A stretch of 64,000 nucleotides of DNA from positions 22,438,001 to 22,502,000 of the forward strand of contig OX940864.1 in the NCBI GenBank assembly GCA_954871525.1, in the 5' to 3' direction. The stretch is from Parietaria judaica (taxonomy: Eukaryota > Streptophyta > Magnoliopsida > Rosales > Urticaceae). Position numbers and translations under genes: made by a program. The notes below the pieces were generated by a model. The model saw nothing but the letters and a program-made list of their open reading frames with translations, did not search any database and had not been told where the DNA came from. Shown here piece after piece: positions 33,608 through 46,140 of the stretch (its first letter is position 1; each line of letters opens with the position of its first letter).

Positions 33608-34048
33608 TCAGTATTTCCGAGCGAGTGCTCCGATGGAGGAGCTCCTTCGCGCGCGACGGGGGCAGCGAAATCTCATCGTCGTTGGAGGCGCCGGAGCCGG
33701 CGGTGCTGCTCCCCCCCGGAGACGGGGATCCCAACAGCCTAAAAAAAAGGTCTTGCCCTCGGCGCTCCCTTCCTCATCCTCGCCGGAATCGTCACTGTCC
33801 TCGGCCAAGTCCCCGTAGAACCCGACGAGCTCGTTGTCGGGCTGCAGCGCAGCATTGGGGGAGGATCTGGGGCGGGGCTTGGGCGGCGTCTCGCAGACGC
33901 AGTCGTCGTCACGGTGGAAGAAATGGACGGAGGTGATCTCGGTGTCGGCGAAGCTCACCCGGCGAGCGCGCTTCCTCTTGATGCGCAGGGCGTGATTCTC
34001 GCCCTCCGACTCGCTGCGAAGGATCTCGTCGGGGACCTTCGACGCCAT
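33608..34048 (-). pseudogene. KNL1: Captured N-terminal fragment of a KNL1/SPC105-like kinetochore gene
   Basis: KNL1 is the kinetochore scaffold that binds PP1 and checkpoint proteins. The minus-strand frame from ATG 34048 has a basic stretch followed by R-R-V-S-F-A-D-T-E-I-T-S-V-H, where RVSF (residues 30-33) is the PP1-docking motif, then 'ETPP' and an acidic serine-rich segment, the order I recall for plant KNL1 N-termini. At an 8-base homopolymer (A run at 33741-33748) the frame shifts: beyond it the family-like text, with GSPSPG and SNDDE motifs, continues in another frame, while the original frame runs on as unrelated Pro/Arg-rich sequence to the stop. A (GA)-rich 5' leader (34060-34140) was captured with it. 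No kinetochore C-terminal domain is present. The identity is from memory of motifs, so moderately sure. Confidence 0.7.
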
Positions 34049-34386
34049 GGATTGCTCGGAGAAGATGAACAGAGAGAGATAGAGAGATTTGCTCAGAGAA
34101 GATCGAGAGAGAGAGAGAGAGAGGAAGGAACGATGAAATGATTCAAATTGGTTATTAAATTCCCAAATTTGTGCATAATTAATTAAGCTTATTTGTGCTT
34201 ATTTATTTTAATTAATTACGAAAATTATAATTAAAATGATTAATTAAAGGGTATTACAGGGATAAAAAATATTATTAAAATGCCACCTCATGTTAATTGG
34301 CTAGTTTACAAAATTAACCAAAGTTTGACTATTTTGCTAAACCTATGTTTCAATTTGACTATTTGGTGCAATTTCTCTATAATATA

Positions 34387-35997
34387 AGGAGGCTGAATGA
34401 GAATACAAATTCCGAGGGAGCAACGAATTGTATTTGTGGGATGGGCCGAGTAAATATAATTAATGAAAATAATTCAATATTTAGAAAATGATCACAACCT
34501 TGAGTTTTATCACGAATTACAAATTAATAATAAAAAAAAAAAACTTTATTAAAAGAGTTCATCAGATCTGGAATAGTACTCTCATATAACTACGAGTCAT
34601 AGTCATTTGATTTTGAGAAATGGCAGAATTTGGAATTTAAGTCCAATGGTTTTCCGGGTCCGACCCAACCACAATGAATGGTAATGGACTCACTCGGGGT
34701 CCGAGAAATAATTATGAGTCATTAATTAATTGTGAGAATTAATTAATAATGACCTAATGGGCTTAGGTCCAATTACTGGGCCCAAAAGCATGTTAGGTCA
34801 TTAACCCCTGTGACTTGTTTAAACCCTCCCTTAGCTCATTATTCGACATTCCTCATTCCCATAGCCCGAAAAATTCGCTGCCTATTCTCTAGAAACCCTA
34901 GGCGCATTTTTCCTCCCCCGTGCTTTCTCCGATTCGTCGTCCAATCACCGTGAAGGACCTAGCAGTCTGAATCCGCGATTTTTGCAATTTCTGGTCATAC
35001 ACTGACATTCCCGCAGCGAGGGTGAAAAATCTAGAGCCTTGACACTTGTGGAGCTACGATCAGAATCCGTCCTGGAAATCACGCACCCAGGAGAAAATCG
35101 GCAAAAGTACCAGAAGTTCAGTAATGTATCGGAACCCTGAACTTTGATTTCGAATATAGTCTAGATCATTAATTCGATGATATCCCGTGTTTTTTGCCTC
35201 GGAATTGATATAAAATCATCGAAAAACCTGACACTAATATTGTATCAAAGGCTACTAGAGGGAGAGCACAAACGAGCATAGAATCAAAAGAATAAGAATA
35301 TATACAACTTAAGAAAACAAGTAAAAAGAGACACCATTTTTTTAAGGGAATTATCGGTTAAAATCCCACATTAGAGTGAAGGATGTTTATCATGGTTTGC
35401 ACTCTTACAAATGCAACTGATTAAAATGGATCTCATTCATAATAGTAAAAATCTCTAACATGTGAACCATGTTTGTATGAATGGTTGGTCAGTTTCAAGC
35501 CAAAGTGATTCCAAATTGCATGCGTAGGGACTTTTGATGATGAAACGGACAGTTAAAAAACCGAACTCTGGCTAATTAAGTTTAAGAAAATACGTGAAGA
35601 GGATACAGTACTATATGACACCGTGCTTAAGAAAGAAATAAATCATGCTTTTCATTATCTATGTCTGTGATTGGTATGCTCAATCTTTTTCGTGTCATCC
35701 TGGATTATAATTAAAAAAAAATGACCCATAAAAAGTATGTCAACTTTTATGTCTGAATTGAATCCATTCAACAAAATTTGCTTAACGATCCTTATAGAAA
35801 AGAAAGCGATTCTAACACTATTTCTATTCTAATTACACCATTCTCTATTTTTATTTTAATAGATTCCTTCGGAAAAACATTTCCATCGAACTAAAAGATT
35901 TATCGATGTCTTAAGAAAAAGAATATGTTTAATTTCATCGATAGGACCTTATTTTATTATTAATTAATAAATTGTATCATTATTAATATATATATTA
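34387..35997. other. Non-coding region with probable LTR remnants
   Basis: About 34620-35230 has the composition and phrases of a plant gypsy LTR or leader (GGGCCC, 'agaaaccctag', C-rich tract), but I could not find matching ends. About 35345-35465 includes 'atcccacatt' and, on the minus strand, a TGTTAG start, again LTR-like. No gene is supported. Confidence 0.35.
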
Positions 35998-36780
35998 GGG
36001 GCAAATAGCCAAATAGCCAAACTTCAAACTCTAATTAGCCAAATAGCCAATGTTTTAATTAATATTGCCAAATAGCCAATTAACCACGGTAATAAATCAC
36101 GAAAGACCGGATTACCCTTGTATTAACGTGTATTAACGTGGTTAATTTGTTTAAAAATAAATTAATTTTTTTTTTAAAAGTTTTTTTTTTTGAAAAAAAA
36201 AATTATTTATTTTTTTAAAAAATTAATTTATTTTTAAACAAATTAACTCCGTTAATACACGTTAATAAACGTATTAACGAAGTTAATTTGTTTAAAAATA
36301 AATTAATTTTTTTAAAAAATAAATAATTTTTTAAAAAAAAAACAAAATTAAATTTTTTGTTAAAATTTTAATCACGATTTTTTTATTTTTAAACAAATTA
36401 ACTCCGTTAATACACGTTAATAAACGTATTAACGAAGTTAATTTTTTTAAAAATAAATTAATTTTTTTTTAAAAGAAAAAATTAAATTTTTTGTTAACAT
36501 TTTAATCATGATTTTTTATTTTTAAACAAATTAACTCCGTTAATACACATTAATAAACGTATTAACGAAGTTAATTTGTTTAAAAATAAATTAATTTAAA
36601 AAAAATGAAAAAAAAATAAATTTTTTGTTAAACAAATTAACCACGTTAATATGTTAAAAGGGTATTATAGGTATAAAATATGTTATTAAATAATCATTTG
36701 GCTATTTTGCAAAGAAAAATAAAAGGTTGGCTATTTGGCTAATCAAACATTTCAATTTGGCTATCCCATGCAATGTCTCT
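35998..36780. mobile_element. Non-autonomous element related to the Pack-MULE ends
   Basis: The left end has 'ggggcaaatagccaaatagcc' and the right end has its counterpart 'ggctatttggctaatc..tttcaatttggctatcccatgc' near 36720-36770. These ends share the 'aaatagccaaact' and 'agccaattaacca' phrases with the element at 32963. The interior has three copies, about 145 bp apart, of a module with 'ccgttaatacacgttaataaacgtattaacg' (about 36245, 36400 and 36535), which is itself partly palindromic. The target duplication is not clear. Confidence 0.65.
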
Positions 36781-38565
36781 TTTAGTTATTAAAGGTATTT
36801 AGTATATACATAGTTCGTAACATATTGGATTACAAAATTTATTTCTAATCACTATCTCTTAGGCGATTAGGGCCAGCCATTGCGGCTTTTCATGCTTTGT
36901 TTGAGATTTTGTTTCCCTCTAGCATATCCCACAGAGCTTTCAACCTTTCTCCGAGCTTATTTACGTAATTCGGATTTTATTCAATAATGAGAAACGTTTG
37001 TTGATTCATTTTAGTACAAGGGACCCATCACAATTGAGTATATATTATATATCATGTATATGAATATAAGCTCCTGATGTGACACCTTGGTATTCCGCTT
37101 TTTATCGTATTTGTTTCGTTTGCGGGATTGTTGGCTCTTCGTAAAATCAGCTCAACTCGTTTGCAGTTATAAATAAGAAATATGACAGTAAGTAAATAAC
37201 GCTACTTAGATTTTTTTTTCCCTCCCCCTTTTTTAGTACCCCTAGTTGCTATCGACTATGTCCTCTTACATTTATTGATCTTTAAGTACAAGGGAGTTAG
37301 CAGGAATTACAAAAATAATAAAGACAAAAAGTAGAAAGCAAGTTAAAGATATATATATTTAGGGAAACTTCAATAAGTATGTCCGGTGGAGTAAGTATGA
37401 ACGAAAAAGTATCCGATTTTAATAAATTGCAAAACTATGCCCGTGAAATCCACTTCAACAGTTTTTGCATTCAGCTGCAACAGTTTTTCAATTATTTTTT
37501 TCCAGTTTAATATTTCCTTTTGTACTCCATATAAATACAAACAGTTATATATATATTTCCTTTTTCTCCTTCAATTTATAGTCTTGGAGTGATAAGATTT
37601 AATGTTATTGAGTTGAAATCCCCATTTTCCCATTAAAGTCGAACAATTATCATCTCCAAAGGGTAAATTAAGGAGGCTATTGATACTAGTTAAAACTTCT
37701 TATGTTGAGACACTTAACTGCGCATTGATTTGAATGTATCCAAAATTGTTAAAGTCGAGCTGAGGACATCGAGCAAACATGATCGACCAGATGAGTTGGG
37801 CCTTTTGGGCCTGTCATTTTTGCGGGCCCGAGCTTGGACTTCTTCGTAACTGTTTAATGGGCATGACCCATTAGGCCGTTTTAAGTCGCATGGATAACCG
37901 ACTTTTCGTTCATTAAACGATATAATCCTTAACCAACAGTGTCATAACAAAAATGAACCCTTCTCTAGTCTATCATACCACTAACTGCTAATAAAGTCGA
38001 TCATAAGCTATGATAACTAAATACTATATATGATCATTTCATAATAAATTTTTAATACATTAATTTTAGTAGATAAAATATTTTTGTAAATTACGATATA
38101 GTACATTCTAAAGAGTATTATTAGTTTTAGTCAAGTCAAACTTGTACAGGTTTTCTTGTAGTTTTTTTTTTTTTGAGAAATTTTCTTGTAGTTCATACCG
38201 ATATATTTCAAGTCTACCTTCTAAAAATTAGACAAGAAACCCTCAATTTTGATCGAATTGGTTGCCACTTAAGCTATAAATTTCTCTGAAAAAAACCCAA
38301 CTAATTGTAATGATTTGTTATTCCACGACTAAGAGAAAGCAAAACTCATAAACATACTATTTTTACAACGCGCCATCTTAACCGACTCATGGGAGCCTTG
38401 AATTAGGAGAGACCGAGAGGGAAACAAGGAAAATCCCAAAAACGACAAAGAAAATTAGCAACAAAATAGGAGCCAAATGATTGATTATTCGTTAAAATAA
38501 AATAAAATATATATTAATTGATAGGCAATAACTTTTACGTGCACTTGAAGAAGCTTCATTCTTCA
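36781..38565. other. Upstream region of the oxidase gene
   Basis: AT-rich DNA with no gene seen. A GGGCC-rich pocket at about 37795-37890 resembles promoter or transposon sequence. A TATA-like 'aaatatatatta' is at about 38506-38517, about 50 bases before the chosen ATG. Confidence 0.4.
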
Positions 38566-41500
38566 ATGGCCGCCTTACCACTTCTCAAGGCCCTTTGCCT
38601 TCTACCTCTGCTGGCCGTCCACGGCCACGCGCAGGGCTTCTTCCACTTGCAGTTCCCTTTCACGTCCCCGCTCTTTGGCGGCGCCGTTGGCGCCAGCTAC
38701 GGCGGGGGCGGCGAAGGCGCGGGCGGCTTCTTCTCCAACCTCCCGTTCTTCTCCGGAAGCACTGGCAACAACAAGGGTGCGCCTGCTGTCACGCCCGCTG
38801 CCCCTGCACGGGACTCGGACCGCAACAACCAGGTGGACCCCAACGCGAGGGTCGACTTCCGGACCAACTTCAAGGGGAGATGGGCCCTCGTGTCCGAGAA
38901 CTCGGGCGTGTCGGGGATGCACGTGATTTTGCTGCCCAACAACAAGCTCATCATGTACGACGCGTCGGCGTTCCACATCTCCGACATCAAGCTGCCGATG
39001 GGGCGGTGTGTGCCTTTCGCCGATAAGAGGACGAGACAGCTGCAGCAGGATTGCTGGGCTCACGGAGTCGAGTTCGATATCAAAAGCGGAAACATTAGAC
39101 CACTCAAGGTGTTCAAGAAACTGGCTTCACTTCAAATTTGGTGTCTTAATTTTTACGTGCAATTGCAAACTGGTCATGTCATGCATGGAATATTAAAAAA
39201 CAAAAGGCTTTAATTTAACAAATTACACCTTGCACGATGAAAAAAAAAAAAAACAATTATTGCATGTGACTAGCTACTAATTTACAAAGTTATAATGCTT
39301 GTGTGCATCCCTAAAATAACACGATATTTAGTTTTCAAAAAACATACTATTGCCTATAAAATAGAAATATATAGTATAAAGAAATATATAGAAGAGTAAG
39401 TTTTTCAAGCTGTATCAAGTTAGAACTTATTATGAAAGAATAAATTAGGGGGGAATTGATATAAAAAATAAAATTTCACGTAACAATTTGATATCGAGTG
39501 ATGTATTAAGAGTACTAATGATATTTACTCATATAAAATCCTATAATTCATCACTATCATTGGTTAACTATGTATGTTGTATGCACAATATCTAGTCAAG
39601 TTAATTAGTCTCTCAATAGACAAGCACATTTCCATGCAGTCATTACATAATAATAGAGATATTTTCAAGATTTATAACAAGAGTAATTAAAAGGAGGTGC
39701 ATGCATATGGCCGGGGCAAAAATATTAAACCACAATATTTAATAATAAAAAAATTGAATTTACTTTCTTAATAATCAATTTTGATAATTAAATAATTATA
39801 TATAAGTAGAAAAAGCAATATATTATATATTTCTTAGCCCTAATAGAGGATTTATATATATCTTTACTCCAGTCTTTATTTATATTTCTTAAACATAGTT
39901 TTTTCCACTGCATCATAGTATTAATTTTGTTAAAGAAAACGGGTTTGGACCGCGGTGGCATAGATCGGGGCATAACAATGAGATTAAAATGGCCGTGGCA
40001 GATGGAGTATGATCCGTGGTGCTCGTCGGGCGGAATAGCATTGGACGGTAGTTTGGTGGGGACCGGCGGTTGGGACAACGGCATCAAAACCGTTCGATAT
40101 TTGAAAACATGCGTTGGCTGTGACTTCCAAGAGTACCAAACAGCTTTGGCTGATCCAAGATGGTATATACTTTCCCCATTTTCTCAATTACAACATATAG
40201 AAACCATACAGAAAGGCAGAACATTAGAATTCTTTTTTTTTTTTAATAAAATAAAATCTAGATTTAGAAGTTATGAATCCGAATTATCTGAATTTAAATT
40301 AATTTTAAATTAAAAAAGGCCGTTGGATTTTAAGACCCGATGGTCTTAATTAAAAAAATAAAGATAAAAATCAAATTTTTCGAGTCTGGTAAATGCGGAA
40401 GCAACTTTCCGGATCCGGATTTTTTTTTAATCCAGAAATTTTCATTTTTGTATATTATTCCGGGATGAAGGAAAAATGATTTTGATTTCCTCAATGTATT
40501 TACAGCATTAAGCAAGACATTTATGGGCAAAGCAAGATACAAATTTCGGAGGCTGAATAAGAATAAGTAGAGATTAAAAAAGCATATTACCTGAAGGTAA
40601 AAATGAAAAGATATAAAAACTTTAAGATGAATTTTGAACCTTTTTATATATTCCTTACTGTATTGTTTGATGTGCCTACTAATTATTTTTATATGAGTTT
40701 ACCTTTGTCTACTCATACAATGGATTGGTACAATACTTCTATAGTTTATGTATCTTGTTTATATTAAAGGTACTCTACTCAGATAACCCTACCGGACGGG
40801 AGATTTTTGATAGTCGGCGGGCGTCGGGCGTTCTCGTACGAGTACGTGCCGACTGCTGGAGTGGTCAACGACAAGACAAGCAAGCACTTCCTCCCGCTCC
40901 TCGCCCAAACCACCGACCTCGACGAGAACAACCTCTACCCTTTCGTCTTCCTCTCCACCGACGGCAACATCTTCGTCTTCGCCAACAACCGCTCCATCCT
41001 CATCAACCCCAAAACCAACGCCGTTCTCCGTGAGCTCCCCGTCCTTGACGGAGGTGCCCGCAACTACCCCGCCAGCGGTATGTCCTCCCTCCTCCCCATC
41101 CGCCTCGATCTCTACCAGGACCAAACCGTCCCGGCTGAAGTCATGGTCTGCGGTGGGGCCAAGCACGAGGCCTACGCTAAGGCCGGCAGCGGCACCTTCC
41201 TCCCAGCCTTATCAGACTGCAACCGCATCGTCATCACCGACCCGAAACCGCAATGGAAACGGGAGCTCATGCCGTCCCGCCGTGTCATGGGCGACATGCT
41301 CATCCTACCCACCGGTGACCTCTTTATCGTTAACGGAGCCCAGTCTGGCACCGCAGCCTGGTTCTTTGCCGAAAATCCGAACCTCACGCCCGTCCTCTAC
41401 CGTCCCGACGCGAACGTGGGCGAGCGCTTCACCGAGCTTGCCGGGGACGCGATCCCACGGATGTACCACTCCTCCGCGGCCTTGCTCCCCGACGGGAAGA

Positions 41501-41952
41501 TCCTCATTGCCGGCAGCAACACCAACCCAGGCTACAACTACACTGCCAAGTACCCAACCGAGCTTCGAGTGCAGGTGTTCTCACCTCCGTACCTGGATCC
41601 CTTGCTGGCCCGGCGACGCCCGGTCATCGCCGGGGACTTCGGGTCGGATGTTACGCAGCAGCTCACATACGGAGCGAAGTTCGACGTGCTGTTCAATCTC
41701 AGGGGACTGAGGCTGACTGACAGGGACATCAAGGTGACGATGTACGCGCCGCCGTTTACGACGCACGGCTACTCCATGAACCAGAGGCTGCTCGTTTTGA
41801 ATAAGGAAAATGTGGTGAGGATGGCGCGTGGGGTCCACAGAGTCACGGTGTCGGCGCCGCCCTCGTCTGTGTTTGCTCCGCCCGGTTATTATCTTCTGTT
41901 TGTGGTGCACCGTGGAGTGCCCAGTGAGGCTGTTTGGGTGCGGATCAAGTGA
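38566..41952 (+). CDS. Secreted glyoxal/galactose oxidase-like enzyme (plant GLOX)
   Basis: This is a copper-radical oxidase family protein that oxidises aldehydes or sugars to give H2O2 in the cell wall. The exons are 38566-39108, 40002-40162 and 40770-41952, phases 0 and 2, giving 628 residues. I chose the ATG at 38566 rather than an in-frame one at 38518 because it starts a clean signal peptide (about residues 1-24). A short Gly-rich region is followed by the seven-bladed Glyoxal_oxid_N domain and a C-terminal DUF1929 Ig-like domain. All five copper/radical positions are present: Cys188 (WCSSGG), Tyr258 or 260 (FSYEY), Tyr467-His468 (MYHSSA) and His567 (THGYSMNQR). The length is in the family range (about 550-620). 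The coding exons are strongly GC-rich against AT-rich introns. The exon 2 acceptor GGCAG at 39997-40001 is the least certain boundary. Confidence 0.9.
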
Positions 41953-44349
41953 TCATGATCATTGATCATGGTGTGATAGCTTGCTTGCTTCAGACTTGAA
42001 ATTTCAAAACAAAAACAAAAAAAAAACAAGAAAGAAGAAAAGGGTGATTGATTGAACTGCATGCATGGTTGATGAGTTAGCTTGAGAAAAAAAAAATGTC
42101 CGGAAAAACTAAGCAAAAGTAATATAGTTTGTTAGTTTTGATTTCGTTTTCATTGCCTTAAATTTGTGAGTTTACCTTTTTCCTTATAGAGTTTATTTAT
42201 TACGAGAATATTCTTTATTTTATTTTTTCTTAAAGTGTAAAATAAGTAAGGAGAAAAAAAAAAGTAAGAAATTCCTGGCGGATTAGCTTGAATTTAATTA
42301 TGGCTATAATGATAATACTGTTGTTCGTTATTTTTTTCTTTTTGAAAATAATTAAAAAAAAAAAAAGTGGCAGAGACGTATTTTTCAAAATAACATGAAT
42401 TTCTCTCACGCCAAGTTTTATATAAATCGTAGTTGCAACACTTAATAATGTGTTTCATGTGTCGATGGTTTTTTTTTTTTTTTGAAGAAGGTCCTATCAA
42501 GATTATTGACGAGGAAAAACAAGTGCTAGGGTTTCAAAATATTTTTTATTAAATTAAAAAGCTCCAAAATTATAATGAAAAAGATTAATTAAACCTTATG
42601 AGCTAGGGTTTCACCATGTTATTAACTTTTTCTCTTCTCTACGTAACCTTCATCTCTTTTAAAACTTTTAAAAAAATTCTAAAGAGAAAACACCTAAAGT
42701 TTATCATTATATATCTCCAAAAATTTCAAACCCATCAAATAAGGAAATGATCATATAATTATTTATTGAAGATAATTGATTTTTCGTAGTCAATTCTTTC
42801 TTGTGCGAATTTCAATGTAGAATAACTTTCATGTTTTAACAATATCAAAATAATTCCGGGATGTGGCCCGAAACTACTTTATAATAATTCTTGCGAAATA
42901 AAATTTTATGATTTCTCAAAGTTGCAGCGAGGGTTTTTTTTTTTTTTTTTTTGAAATGTCAAAACATAATAAAAATGTTTGTTTAAAAAACTAAGAGCCG
43001 TTTGTTAAGAAATGTTTATAAAACAACTTAAAAACCCTTTTATAATATCCCAAATACCTTAATTAATTTTAAGCTTATTTTATGATTTTGTACTAGTAAA
43101 ACTTTATAATCACTCTATTTGGATGATATATTAGGAATGTATTATGATTTTATACTTTATAAAACTTTTCTTAAATGTATAGGAGTTTTTCGCTGAAACC
43201 AAAGGAGAGGACTTTAGCATTTAAATTTGCCTTCCTCTATTGTGCATCTATAATATTTTCGTCTCGGTGGAATGCTCCGTCATTTACATTTAAGAAAAGT
43301 CTGTAATCTTAAATTAATAATTGGTGGAATATTAGTTACTCCGGAATTGTAATAAAGGTCTTGGATTTTTGTGTCTGGCAAAGTTCTCATTCTCTAAAAT
43401 TGTAAGGCCGTTAAACTCTTCTCCATTATTCATTAGTCAAATGCCACATGGCATCCTATTGACCGCTACATGACATGTCATGTCTCTCGCTTATATGTTT
43501 TAATCGACTTATGTGTTTTAGCTCAATCGACTTATGTGATTAAAAAAAAGTTAACTCGAGCTCGAATGAAAATGTTAACCCGAGTTCGGTCTAAAAAAGT
43601 GAACCTAAGCTTTGCCTAAAGAGTCAACCTGAGCCTTGTTAAAAGAAAAATCAACCCGAGATCGGTCCAAAAAGTCAAACCGGAGTTTGCTCTGAAAAGT
43701 CACCGAAAACTTTGTATTTTTACTTCTGAAAGAGATTTGACTTTTGTTGTAATGATAATATACTTGTATATATGTGGAGAGCGAAAAAATAATTATTTAT
43801 GTCGCAAATAAATGGCATTCAGGTACACATGGCGATGATAGCATATACATGGTAAAGAATTAACAGCCACGTGGCGGAAGCTAATGGAGAATCCAGACGG
43901 TGACAAAGGTGAGCCCCTCCAAACGTTACGCCGTCAATTTTTGAAGTTGGGTATATGCCATCAACTTTTATCATATGTTGGATATTTTACCGCGATTAAC
44001 CCTAATTATATATAAATGAGTAGTAAAAAATTGTATAATGAAATAATCCTTCTTCTTAGTTATCTATAAGCGTATTTTGTTTCTTTATATTTTTTTATTT
44101 TTAAAGAAATTTGTTTCTTTATATTAATAAGTCTATTTATTTATCTCAAGTAATACAGCTTAATAAATTAGTCAATATGTACATGTTATATATTATTAGA
44201 AAAATAAATGTTTTTATATTTTCTATTCACCCATCTAACATTTGTCATAATAATAGTTTTACATGATCACCAAAGTTTTGCCATCAAATTAGATGGAGTC
44301 TTCTACTATTTATTGCCATTTCTAAGTTGATATTTTTATTTTAAAATAT
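41953..44349. other. Intergenic, AT-rich, with a short tandem motif
   Basis: The 3' UTR of the oxidase lies at the left end. At about 43545-43700 a degenerate unit 'gtcaacccgagttcggtctaaaaa' recurs five times. About 43880-44000 ends in '..accgcgattaaccctaa', similar to the end of the element at 27479-27934 and possibly the remnant of one. No gene is seen. Confidence 0.45.
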
Positions 44350-44845
44350 ACGTACAAGAGAAATTTGTGGCGAAAGTTATCGAATTTATAAAAAAAATTA
44401 CAATTAAGTCGCTAAACTCATATTTTAGCGGAGAAAGTCATTAAATTCATAAATTTCTTACAGATAAGTCACAAAACTCATTTTTTGATAGCGAAAATCG
44501 CTAACGTTAAATGCCACATTTTTTTGTCATGTTAGAAGCGCCACAACTACATTTACTTACATGCCACATGTGAGCCTTTCTCGACAGTCCTCCCAACGGC
44601 ATTCTAGTGCCTATATTCAGGCATGAGAGCTACTATGGCCAGTACGTAGGCTGCGGTTGGAAGGACGATCAAGTGGTTTGACGTGTCTTAATATTGTGAA
44701 AAATGTGAAAGTTAACATTGTAAAGGTGTATCGCCAATAATAATATGACGATGGTTACTTTCGCCGCTAAAATTGAATTTATAACTTCTGTGTAAAAAAT
44801 TGATGAGTTCGATGAATTTCGTCGTAAATTACCCTAAAAACAAAT
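44350..44845. mobile_element. MULE-like element, copy 2 of the 26940 family
   Basis: The left arm 'aaatttgtggcgaaagttatcgaatt' (about 44360) and the right arm 'gatgaatttcgtcgtaaatt' (ending near 44834) match those of the element at 26940-27445. The middle again contains 'gagcctttctcg', 'tgcctatatt' and 'gagctac', so the same captured interior was present in the common ancestor. Arms are more decayed than in copy 1. Confidence 0.68.
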
Positions 44846-46140
44846 TACCAATAACATTAAACACAAAATTTAGCAATTGTTGAATTCATAGCATGTGTAT
44901 AGGTGTTTCGATGACTACACATTTTGTTCAATATTTTTTACGTAAATTCTATTAGTAGTATTTTGTCGCCATTGCATGTGCAAAGTAATTAATCCACTAC
45001 TTTACATTCTGCAGATATATCAAAGAATACTTAAAAACTATTTTTATAATACGGCAATGAAAACATATTTATTTCAGTACAAAATTGTTTTGTACAATTA
45101 TTTTATTAGCTAGAGAATTAAAAAGATGTATGAGTGAATATTACCTTTTTATTATGAAAATTTTGTCTTCGGTCACTTATATTTTTGATACATGGTTTGT
45201 GATAAATGTATTTATTAATTATGACCTGCCTATAGTCACAAGTCATAGCAAGTAAATCGCATTACATATTAATTAAACTAATAGATTTAGTCTATGGTAA
45301 TTTAAGTATAATCCAAAGGAATAAATACAAACAGGCTAAAACTGCCCATAATTGCATCTTAAAAAGACGGACCAGAGGCGCGCCTCGTCAAGGCGAGTGG
45401 CCAGGCTGTTCTGAGGCTTGCGCCTCTTTGAGGCCGCAGAAGGCGGATGCCTTGGCCTTACGTCTCTAAGGCGTGTTGCGCCTGTTGTATCATCGGCAAA
45501 GTACAGGGGAAAACTAACTCTAATGTAACGGGGGCTTTTAGAAATAATTGTTTTATTCAATCTATTAATGTTTTGGCCGTATTTAAAAGCTAAAAACATC
45601 AAATACTAAAATAATATCCCAAACTAGAGATAATTGCAGCAAAAGTATTCAAATATTACAAAAAAGTTTACTTATATTTTCAATATCTTTTTTTAGTGGA
45701 AAAAATTCTCATTGATGTAAAAAATCCTGGCAAAGTAATTAACATTTTTCATAACCTTTACAATGTAAAGTTCCACATCACAACATATCATTTGTCTACA
45801 TTTCTATTTCTTTCGACCAAATTTTTCTTCTTCTTTTTACCACGTGATTATAAAATTGACCAAGAATGCATTATTTTTTATTGTAAAACACATTTTGGCT
45901 ACTATGCGAGAAATTAGTGTCCGTTGTCAACTTTTTGAAACTCATGTAGCTCATAGACGGTCAAAAAAGGCAAAATTGTGAACAAATCATACGTCGTCGC
46001 ATGGTAGACAGTTAACAAAAAAACTTAAATACTTCTCCCAAAAAAATTTAGCCATTGAAAATTTTTGCCACTAAAAAAAAATCAAGAATATGAGTCAATT
46101 TAAGGAAAAGTGCAACGAGTGTCAAATTATTAAGGGGAGA
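44846..46140. other. Intergenic with one GC-rich relic
   Basis: About 45360-45490 is rich in 'aggcgcgcct', 'gaggcttgcgcctc' and 'aaggcg' text, typical of decayed hAT or CACTA subterminal repeats, in otherwise AT-rich DNA. No gene is supported. Confidence 0.4.

Larger units (their letters stand above)
32963..34377. mobile_element. Pack-MULE carrying a KNL1-like gene fragment
   Basis: A perfect 9-bp duplication TATAATATA (32954-32962, 34378-34386) flanks a 1.4-kb element. Its terminal inverted repeats, about 75-110 bp, share 'tttagcaaaatagccaaac' and 'tttggttaattttgtaaac' with their complements at the right end. Between them lie a 20-bp-type AT repeat (33266-33490) and a GC-rich block (about 33570-34140) with a broken gene fragment. 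No transposase is present. This is the structure of a Pack-MULE. Confidence 0.88.

Noticed and set aside
33625..33936. Plus-strand Arg-rich frame over the KNL1 fragment
   Set aside because: It is a high-GC antisense frame; the motifs and leader are on the minus strand.
38602..39063. Minus- and other-frame open frames across oxidase exon 1 and exon 3
   Set aside because: These come from high GC content, which removes stops; only the plus frame has the signal peptide and conserved copper-site motifs.
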